NCBI GenBank assembly: GCA_964555935.1
Contig: CAZKUN010000063.1
Coordinates: forward strand, 1 to 39,890
From: CAZKUN01 sp964555935
GTDB lineage: Bacteria > Armatimonadota > Zipacnadia > Zipacnadales > VGFC01
DNA length: 39,890 bases
Direction: 5' to 3'
Part shown: piece by piece, positions 30,746-37,636 of the stretch
Numbering within the stretch: the first letter of the stretch is position 1
Layout: each line of letters starts with the position of its first letter
Translations under genes and position numbers: made by a program
Notes under the pieces: model-generated
Database searches by the model: none
The model's input: only the letters and a program-made list of their open reading frames with translations
Told to the model about the DNA's origin: nothing

Positions 30746-33154
30746 TCACTGATACGTGATGAACCTGAGCCCCGGCACGGTCCTCTCGCCCACCGTCTGC
30801 GGCTCCCGACTCCAATTGGCAACGCACGTCCATCCGGACGACCACGTCGTGCGCTGAAGCGTGTGGTCCGGCGTGAGAAACTCGTGGCTGAGCATCTCGT
30901 CGTAGCCGATTCGGTGGACCCAGGTGCAGACGGTCTCGTAGGTGCGCGCATACCGCTGTTTCGTCTTCTCCCACACGTTTGGCCCATCGCCCATGAGGTA
31001 GAAGAGCGGGTTCGTCCCGTAGAGGGCGTTGACCAAGTCCTTCCCGTCCCAAAGCTCGGGGATGCGCCCATTGGAGTCGCCCCACCACCAAGTGGATTGC
31101 ACGCAGTCGTGGAATACCAGTTCAAAGAGCGGCACGCGGTAGTAGGGGCTGGCGTTGTAGCGAAGGTACTCGGCCGTCGGGGTGACGGGGCTTCCCAGGT
31201 CGCCAAGGTCCTCGTTGGGCGGGAGCATGTACGCGTGGAGAGAGAGCATGCCTTCGTAGTAATGGACGCCCGGGACGGTCGCGTCGATCCCCGTCTCCGT
31301 CCCGGTGATCAATCGCAACTGCCCGGGCTCCGCACCGGATACGTACTCGAGCATCCGGTTTCGCGAAGCGCAGTCGTCGCTCCGAGACTGCGGATGGTCG
31401 GGGCTGTGGCACTCGAGCCACGGCGTGGCGCCAGTGGTGTCGAGGAACCTGCCTCTGAAGGGAGCGTATGCCTGTTCGGGCACGATGCTGCGGCGCGCGT
31501 GGTCAGTCATCCGCGACGAGCAGATGTAAGAGCCAACGTGGGTCACGCCGTTCTCGGGCCACGGCCAGCCGCCTTGGTGCGATCCGTCGGGTCGAAGCGC
31601 CACGTCCTCCGGGTACCCCTCATGGTACGGAGCGATCGCCGGCTTCCCCGGAGCCCACGTGTCCTGAAAGTTGTTGTAGCGCGAGCTGATGACGTCGGGC
31701 CATCGGTCGTTCATCTCGACCGTGGCCGCCGGTGTCGCGTCGCCGTTGAAGAGCAGGCGCGAGATGCCCAGGCCCTTCATCTCGGCAATGAGCCTCACGG
31801 GGTCGTGCTCCGGCTCGCCATCGTTCCAGCCGTCCGAATACCGGGCCCAAACGTGGGGAGTGCCGACGAGCGCGTCCACTAGCGGGTTCCGGCGGCGCTT
31901 CTCGGCCAGGGTCGTCAGCAGGCCTTGGGCTTGAGCGTGATCCCGGTAACGTTTGGCCTGCGCCACGTAGCCACCCGCCCCAAAGAGGACATGGCGCGCC
32001 ACGCGGTTGTAGCGGAGGCTCCCGCGAGAGGGCTCCCAAAACGGCCACGCGCAGAGCAACGGTTGCTCTCCTGTCAGCGGCCGATCGACGCGAATCCCGG
32101 CGTCGGCCCTCGTCTCCAGGATGGTCATCACGCCCGGGCCGGCCTCGCCGCGGATCTGGCCAAACCACGGCATGGACATCATCGATCCGGAGTAAGCCTC
32201 CATGCTGAGCGGGGCGACTGCGCTGTCATCCACCGGGTAGAGGATTCCCTCGTTCATGGGGATCACGAGGAACTCGCCGGGCGCGGTGGCAAACGGGCCG
32301 GGGAACACGAACTTGCCTATCTCCGACTCGGCGCCGCTGAGTTCGCAACGCACCTCGGCCTTGCCGGCCGGCAGACTGACCGAGAGCCCTATATCCGAAT
32401 CCGAGGAAGGCTCCCACAGATCGGCGGCGAGGGCGCGCCCGTCCGCTGAGACCGTTGCCTCGCGGACCACCGGCATGCCCGGCGCCACGATCTGGCGGTA
32501 CGTCTGGCCGCAGCGCAGGTCCTGCAAGTCGAGCGTCCCGGTCTCCGTGTGGAACACGGCCTGGACCTTCTCGTTGCCAAACGTCAGATCCTCAGCGGGC
32601 CCTCTCATGGCGTCCACCGTGCCTGTCTTCACGAGGGAAATGTCGTCAAACCTCGCGGTCCCCGCTCCCCATCCCTCCAGATACAGCCATATCCGCTCGC
32701 AGCCTTCGGGCACGACGAACCGCGTGGTGACCTCGCGCCAGTCGTGTGTCCGCGTGGTCCGGTGCCCGGCGTGGAGCCAGTCAAGGATCTTGCCGTCCGC
32801 ATCCTGCGTCGCAATCTGGCAACCTGCGTGGGCGCCGATGCCGTCGGCCCGGATCCGCAGGGAGAGGGAGAAGAGGTCGCCGGGCCTCACGGGCAGCGTG
32901 TCGGCTTGGACGAGGGACCAGTCACGCGTGGCGGTAGACACCACCTCCAGCGCGTGCGTCCCCTCAGGCGCATCCGTGACGCGTTGCGCTGTCACAACGC
33001 CCGGATCACGGCTCCAGACAGGTTTCCACCCCTGACTCAGCTCATCCTCAAAATCGCCGTTCGCCGCCATCTCCTTCGCCTGCGCCTGGGCCACGCCCGC
33101 TGCCAGGCAGAGCGCGTGGAGCAGGACGAGCACGTGTTGCGGCCTCCATCCCAT
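30746..33154 (-). CDS. Secreted glycoside-hydrolase-like protein with CBM-like N-terminus
   Basis: An 802-residue exported protein with a signal peptide (cleavage near GVAQAQA). Residues about 28-175 look like a jelly-roll carbohydrate-binding module of the CBM4/9 type (ANGDFEDELSQGWKPVW; RFDDISLVKTG). A beta-rich domain follows. A TIM-barrel-like C-terminal half contains MKGLGISRLLFNGD, the candidate catalytic Asp in RFLDTTGATPWLE (near 570) and a candidate Glu in ITGTETG (near 618). The layout recalls DUF5696 and GH101/129-like enzymes, but I cannot assign a family with confidence. The ATG at 33154 has GAGGCG upstream. It is the last gene of a three-gene secreted cluster. Confidence 0.72.
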   Translation of the reverse strand: MGWRPQHVLVLLHALCLAAGVAQAQAKEMAANGDFEDELSQGWKPVWSRDPGVVTAQRVTDAPEGTHALEVVSTATRDWSLVQADTLPVRPGDLFSLSLRIRADGIGAHAGCQIATQDADGKILDWLHAGHRTTRTHDWREVTTRFVVPEGCERIWLYLEGWGAGTARFDDISLVKTGTVDAMRGPAEDLTFGNEKVQAVFHTETGTLDLQDLRCGQTYRQIVAPGMPVVREATVSADGRALAADLWEPSSDSDIGLSVSLPAGKAEVRCELSGAESEIGKFVFPGPFATAPGEFLVIPMNEGILYPVDDSAVAPLSMEAYSGSMMSMPWFGQIRGEAGPGVMTILETRADAGIRVDRPLTGEQPLLCAWPFWEPSRGSLRYNRVARHVLFGAGGYVAQAKRYRDHAQAQGLLTTLAEKRRRNPLVDALVGTPHVWARYSDGWNDGEPEHDPVRLIAEMKGLGISRLLFNGDATPAATVEMNDRWPDVISSRYNNFQDTWAPGKPAIAPYHEGYPEDVALRPDGSHQGGWPWPENGVTHVGSYICSSRMTDHARRSIVPEQAYAPFRGRFLDTTGATPWLECHSPDHPQSRSDDCASRNRMLEYVSGAEPGQLRLITGTETGIDATVPGVHYYEGMLSLHAYMLPPNEDLGDLGSPVTPTAEYLRYNASPYYRVPLFELVFHDCVQSTWWWGDSNGRIPELWDGKDLVNALYGTNPLFYLMGDGPNVWEKTKQRYARTYETVCTWVHRIGYDEMLSHEFLTPDHTLQRTTWSSGWTCVANWSREPQTVGERTVPGLRFITYQ

Positions 33155-33214
33155 GTTGTCGCCTCGGTCGTTGCTGTGGTGTCGGAGTTCCCCTGATCGA
33201 CACTGCCTTCTCCT

Positions 33215-34984
33215 CTACCCCCCCGAATACACGCTCTGCTGCAGCCCCCCGCGCACGTCATATCCACCGACTGTGTTCAGTCGTATGTACCGATGAGTCG
33301 GCGCGTGGTCGTCCCACGTTGCCATCTCGTCACCGTGGCCTGACCGCTTGAGCCACTCCCAGACCTCCGGCACGTCCTGCGCGCAGTCCATGTCCCAGTA
33401 CGCGACCTGCTCCACGCCGGCCTCGTACGCGGCCGAGATCGTGGCGGGACTCATCGCCAAGTCGCCACGATAGCCGGTGAACAGCACGAACTCGCAGTCA
33501 TGCTCCTTGCCGAGCGCCAGGTACTCCTCGTCAATCCCCTGCTGACAGACCACGCTATCGAGCAGGCCCGCGGCGATCCAGGTCTTGATGTCCAGCCCAT
33601 CCTCCATCGGCGTCCCGCCACACCACACCTTCCACTCGCTCGGCCACGCCCAGATCGATAGGTTCAGCCGCTTGCCCTTCGCCTCCCCCACCTCATCCAG
33701 CACCCGCCGCGCGCCCTCGACGAACTCGGTCATGTGCCGCGCCCTTATCGCCATCAACCGTGGATCATCTGTCGCGACCTCGGTCGCCTCCTCGCCATAC
33801 TCCTGCCTGAACTCCTCAGCGATAGGTTCCTCATACGAGATGAAATGCGGCCCGCGCGCGAAGCACAGGTTGATGCCATCCACATCAAACTGTCCCGCCG
33901 CCTCCCGCACGAGCGACAACATGAACTCGCGCACTTCCGGGAACGCGTAACTCGCCTTCTCCACGACCGTCCCGTCCCGCTGGACTTGCCTGAACTCGGG
34001 GTGGCGCGTCGTGAACGCGTCCGGCCCTGCGTGGGGATTCGGCGGAATGCCGCCGCCGATGCCCAGCCGGAACATGATGTCAAACTCCAGGCCCATACCG
34101 TGGGCATGATCGGCCGCGATTTTCTGTGGAATCTCGCCCTTCGCCGCCAGCGACCTCAGCCCGCTCCACATCGCCTTCTCACCGATGATGTACGGGTTCG
34201 TCCCAGCGCCCTCATGCAGCGAAGCCCTGCTGTCGTCGCCACCCACGAAGGTCCCCACTTCCGAAGGATAGTTGGTCCGATCGCCGTAGTTCACGGCCCA
34301 CAGCACCTTGCCCACGTCGGAGTGGCGATACGGTTCCACCAGCTCCATGACGTGCTCGGGCGTCGCGCACTCGCTGTGGTGGAAGTAGCTCATCCCATCA
34401 ATCGTCGCCGTCAACCGCCTCGTCGCGGTGTCAGCCCTGTCGGCCTGAATCTCCGCGATCTCCTCGTCCGACAACGGCACCAGCTTGATGTACGCGATGT
34501 AGGCCTTCTGCCCGATTGGGCCACCGGCTTTCCCGAGCACGATGTCTTGTCCCGTCAGGTCCGCCGCGTCGACGTAGACCTCGCGGATCGCCGTCTCCGT
34601 CTGCGAGCGGCTGCTGTTGCCCTCCCGGAACCGTCGGAAGCACGGCGCATCGCTCAGCCTCACCTTCACCACCGTGCCGCCGTCGTAGGCGTAATACGGA
34701 TTCCAGTAGCCGATGTACACCGCATGCCACCCGTCAGCATCCACGGGCAGCGTGACATCCGGCGCATCGATAAAGGACGCCGCGCCGATCATCGTCCCGC
34801 TCACCTCATCCGTCTCGTATGGCAGAAGCCGCCATCTCCCTTGCCTCGCGTCTTCCGACAGCGCCTTGGCGGGCCGACACTGGCTCATGTCCGAGATGAA
34901 CCTCACGGGCGTCCCCTCCTGCGCGACCGACCGCGTGCCCAAGCACATGCCCGCCGCGAGTAGCGCGTAGATAGTGCCGTTCAT
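33215..34984 (-). CDS. Secreted GHL10/family-10-like glycosyl hydrolase
   Basis: A 589-residue exported protein. The ATG at 34984 has GGAGG 7 nt upstream and a signal peptide (MNGTIYALLAAGMCLGTRSVAQ). Residues about 25-165 form a beta-rich domain with many aromatic residues. From about 190 a TIM-barrel-like domain follows with strand-end motifs MGLEFDIMFRLG, FDVDGINLCFARGPHF, LNLSIWAWPSEW and VEQVAYWDMDC. The pattern 'D-G-I-x-(L/F)' after the fourth strand is common in GHL10 (DUF187) proteins. No substrate can be inferred. It lies 28 nt after the LamG-propeller gene and 60 nt before the next, so the three are probably one operon. Confidence 0.75.
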   Translation of the reverse strand: MNGTIYALLAAGMCLGTRSVAQEGTPVRFISDMSQCRPAKALSEDARQGRWRLLPYETDEVSGTMIGAASFIDAPDVTLPVDADGWHAVYIGYWNPYYAYDGGTVVKVRLSDAPCFRRFREGNSSRSQTETAIREVYVDAADLTGQDIVLGKAGGPIGQKAYIAYIKLVPLSDEEIAEIQADRADTATRRLTATIDGMSYFHHSECATPEHVMELVEPYRHSDVGKVLWAVNYGDRTNYPSEVGTFVGGDDSRASLHEGAGTNPYIIGEKAMWSGLRSLAAKGEIPQKIAADHAHGMGLEFDIMFRLGIGGGIPPNPHAGPDAFTTRHPEFRQVQRDGTVVEKASYAFPEVREFMLSLVREAAGQFDVDGINLCFARGPHFISYEEPIAEEFRQEYGEEATEVATDDPRLMAIRARHMTEFVEGARRVLDEVGEAKGKRLNLSIWAWPSEWKVWCGGTPMEDGLDIKTWIAAGLLDSVVCQQGIDEEYLALGKEHDCEFVLFTGYRGDLAMSPATISAAYEAGVEQVAYWDMDCAQDVPEVWEWLKRSGHGDEMATWDDHAPTHRYIRLNTVGGYDVRGGLQQSVYSGG

Positions 34985-35012
34985 TCGTCGCCTCCGAGCG
35001 TTGAGGGCATGG

Positions 35013-37196
35013 CTACTCGCCATCCCCGAACTGAAGCGCATACAGCTTGCACGCCCGCATCTCGAGCCGCAGCCTCACGACCGTGCCCGCCAGCGCCGAT
35101 ACATCCGACTCCCCCTGCCACGTGACCGTCTTGCGGATATGGTTGCCGTGGATCTCATCACATGCCCCGGCCGCGAACCCCGGAATCGGCTCGCCGCGTT
35201 CGTCCATGATCTCGACCCGGCACTCGCCCATGGCCGAGCAGTCGATGTTCAGTTCGAGTCGGTCGCCCTCGAACGTCAGCGGCGGCGTGAGCAGCTCCCC
35301 GCCCGCGTGATCGGCGTCAGCCGAGATGAAGCCATCCAGCCGCTGACGCGCCGCGCAGATCGAACCCAAGCGGGCTTCCTGCTCCTTCTGCGGGAGCCCA
35401 TGCGAGATCTCGTAGCCGGCATAATACTGCAGAAGATCGTCACCGTTACGGATCACCCCCGTCGCCATGTACAGGCACTGAGAGTCCTTCTCCCCGGGCA
35501 GGCTCAGGGGGATGTACGGCTGCCGCGTCAGACGCTCATACTCCACCCCATCCCGGCTCGTGGCAAGTTGGATATCCAGCAAGCCGTCGTTCCCGTACTC
35601 GCCCACTGGAGGCTCGGGGAAGTGCAGGTACGCCGCCGGGAACATGAAGTACGCGGCCTCCGCCCACGGGTACTCCACCGCGCCCGAGTTGTAGTGGTCG
35701 GACGGGAGGGGGTCCTGCTCGTCATAGCCGAAAGCCAGCGGGACCTCATGGCTCGGAACGGGGATCTTGTCCTCGCCCCAGATGTAATAGGGCTTCTCAA
35801 GTTCGGTGAACGGCCAGGGCTTCGTGATGTCATCCATCTCCACCCGCCCCACCTTGCGCATCGGGGCCCAAACACGGATATGGGCCACGTACTTCGCTCG
35901 CTGCGCATCCCACATCGCCATGTTCGCGGTATCAGGCCCCAAGGGGAAGACCCGCTCCGTCGCCAGGTTCCAGTGGATGCCGTCCGCCGAGGAATGGACG
36001 TACAGGCCGCATTTCTCGGGGTCAGGCCAGTGCCGGATGCCCACGCTCTTGAACCGTTCCTCCGGCTTGCCGTGCGGATCCAGGAAGACAACCGTCTCGC
36101 CCTCGCCATGGAGCACGATGTTGTTGTCCGTCGAGCCCTGGAACTCCACGGCGCCCAGGTTTGGCTTCTCCCAGGTCACGCCGTCAGTGGAGGTCGCGAG
36201 ACAGATCGAGTTCCCGTGATCGCGCGACATGCACGAGTAGTAGAGTCTGTACTCCCCCTCATACTCCATCACCGCGTCGCAGAAACCGACCCGCAGGTCC
36301 TCCCACGGCTTGTCGGGGAGGATCACGGGCCCCAGCTTCTCGGGCGGGTTCATGCGCAGGCTCACCCCGCGGGATGACTCGATGAGGCGCTCGTCGATGA
36401 AAAGCTGCTTCCGGCCGCCCACGTCCCAGAGTCGGTCGGTCTCCAGGTCGGGCACGAGGTCATTCGGCCCGCGAAACGTGCGGGACAGCTCGTCCTTCTC
36501 GGTCGTCATGATTCGTCGGACCTCCTGGGCTGAGATGGCGCGGTCGTAGAGCTTCACGTTCGCCATCATGCCATCGAAGTAGCGGCGTTGCTCGGGGTTG
36601 GCGCCAAGGCCGATGCGGATCGCGGAGCCGCTGCCAGCGAGCGGGCCAATGTCCGTATCCGTGTGGAATGCGGCCACGCCGTCGAAGTACAGCGTCGCGC
36701 CCTCGGACGGGACGTAGGTCAGGGCGACATGGTGCCAGCGGCCGATCTCAATCGGCGCCTCGATCTTCTCGTAGATCCGCTCGCCGTTCGCGCCAGTCAC
36801 CTCGATGAGGAAGCCGCCACTGCCTGGGTAGGCCAGCAAGCGGAACGTGGGGCTCTTCACGATGAGACCCGATGGCATGTCCCCCGTCGCGCGGCCGGCA
36901 TTGAACCACAGCGCGGTCGTGAGCCCCTCAGAAAACCGCAACTCCTCACTGCCCTCGACGACCACCACCGTCTCGCGCCCATCCAGCGCTAGCGCCGCTC
37001 GGCGCGCGTTGCGGACCCAGCCGGGCGATGTGATGCCGCCTTCGCGCCCGCCCGCCAGGTCGCGCGCCACATCCCCCTCGCCCTCGTCAAAGCGATACTC
37101 CAGGACGGGTCCCGTCTGCGCGGCAGCACCCGCAAATCCCCCGAGAACCGCCACCCCAACCGCCACAGCGCTGGATGCTCGTCTAACCACAGTCAT
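35013..37196 (-). CDS. Secreted LamG plus five-bladed-propeller glycosidase-like protein
   Basis: A 727-residue exported protein. Of two adjacent ATGs I prefer 37196, because GGGGAG is well spaced for it. A signal peptide is followed by a LamG/concanavalin-like domain (about 28-230: YRFDEGEGDVARDLAGG, WHHVALTYV, LYFDGV, DGMMANVKLYDRAIS). The main domain has GH43/GH32-like propeller repeats: YRLYYSCMSRD, ICLATSTDGVTWEKPNLG, YVHSSADGIHW, IQLATSRDGVEYERL. The final 120 residues are a beta-sandwich. The Asp-box-like 'S-x-D-G-x-x-W' repeats support a beta-propeller glycosidase, but the catalytic acids are not certain. First gene of the minus-strand cluster. Confidence 0.8.
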   Translation of the reverse strand: MTVVRRASSAVAVGVAVLGGFAGAAAQTGPVLEYRFDEGEGDVARDLAGGREGGITSPGWVRNARRAALALDGRETVVVVEGSEELRFSEGLTTALWFNAGRATGDMPSGLIVKSPTFRLLAYPGSGGFLIEVTGANGERIYEKIEAPIEIGRWHHVALTYVPSEGATLYFDGVAAFHTDTDIGPLAGSGSAIRIGLGANPEQRRYFDGMMANVKLYDRAISAQEVRRIMTTEKDELSRTFRGPNDLVPDLETDRLWDVGGRKQLFIDERLIESSRGVSLRMNPPEKLGPVILPDKPWEDLRVGFCDAVMEYEGEYRLYYSCMSRDHGNSICLATSTDGVTWEKPNLGAVEFQGSTDNNIVLHGEGETVVFLDPHGKPEERFKSVGIRHWPDPEKCGLYVHSSADGIHWNLATERVFPLGPDTANMAMWDAQRAKYVAHIRVWAPMRKVGRVEMDDITKPWPFTELEKPYYIWGEDKIPVPSHEVPLAFGYDEQDPLPSDHYNSGAVEYPWAEAAYFMFPAAYLHFPEPPVGEYGNDGLLDIQLATSRDGVEYERLTRQPYIPLSLPGEKDSQCLYMATGVIRNGDDLLQYYAGYEISHGLPQKEQEARLGSICAARQRLDGFISADADHAGGELLTPPLTFEGDRLELNIDCSAMGECRVEIMDERGEPIPGFAAGACDEIHGNHIRKTVTWQGESDVSALAGTVVRLRLEMRACKLYALQFGDGE

Positions 37197-37266
37197 CATT
37201 GCTCCCCGCAGGCGAGATTTCACCACTCGCCACGCATACCCCTGCGCCTCCAATCGCGTAATCAAT

Positions 37267-37281
37267 TAGTGTCAGAGACTA
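37267..37281. promoter_or_regulatory. Operator-like palindrome, site 1
   Basis: TAGTGTCAGAGACTA is an imperfect palindrome centred on A37274 with one mismatched pair. It lies 70 bp upstream of the LamG-propeller start. It differs from site 2 at a single base. Confidence 0.55.
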
Positions 37282-37332
37282 GTTTCTCCGGGGCACTATT
37301 CCGCGCTACACTACCCAATACGGCCCATTAAC

Positions 37333-37347
37333 TAGTGTCAGACACTA
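37333..37347. promoter_or_regulatory. Operator-like palindrome, site 2
   Basis: TAGTGTCAGACACTA is a perfect 15-bp palindrome around a central A (37340). Its centre is 66 bp from that of site 1. Paired sites of this kind in front of a carbohydrate operon usually bind a dimeric repressor or activator; no such regulator gene is in the window. Confidence 0.6.
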
Positions 37348-37402
37348 TAAGTGGTTTCAATACCGCAGTGCTAGGGCCTGGGTGCCCGATCCCAGCCGTT
37401 TG

Positions 37403-37466
37403 GGACTGTCCAAGCGTCGTTCGCGCAGGACTGTCCCCTGTTCTCCGTCGACGCTTGAGTTTTGGA
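37403..37466. repeat. REP-like hairpin with repeated GGACTGTCC
   Basis: CAAGCGTCG (37411-37419) and CGACGCTTG (37449-37457) form a perfect 9-bp inverted repeat. GGACTGTCC, itself a palindrome around a central T, occurs at 37403-37411 and again at 37428-37436 in the loop. On the plus strand the second arm is followed by AGTTTTGG. It could be a dispersed repeat element or a bidirectional terminator. Confidence 0.45.
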
Positions 37467-37636
37467 ACCTCTTCTAGTTAATTCGGGTGCCACGGACCTG
37501 CGCCCGAGCCGTGCGAAGGACGCCCATTGGGCCTCGTCACGCGTCCGGTCAGACACGCGTGCAGGCTTCCTCGACCCGGTCGCCGAACTGCTATCGGTCT
37601 CGCCGTTAGCCCAATGCCTGAGGAGCCACGCGACCT

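Larger units (their letters stand above)
37197..37636. other. Divergent intergenic region with operator-like sites
   Basis: These 440 bp separate the glycosidase cluster (minus) from the PQQ-propeller gene (plus). They hold two copies of a 15-bp palindrome (listed separately) close to the minus-strand gene and a hairpin repeat in the middle. The left 180 bp are visibly AT-richer than the rest of the window, as expected for promoters, but I saw no convincing -35/-10 pair. Confidence 0.5.
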
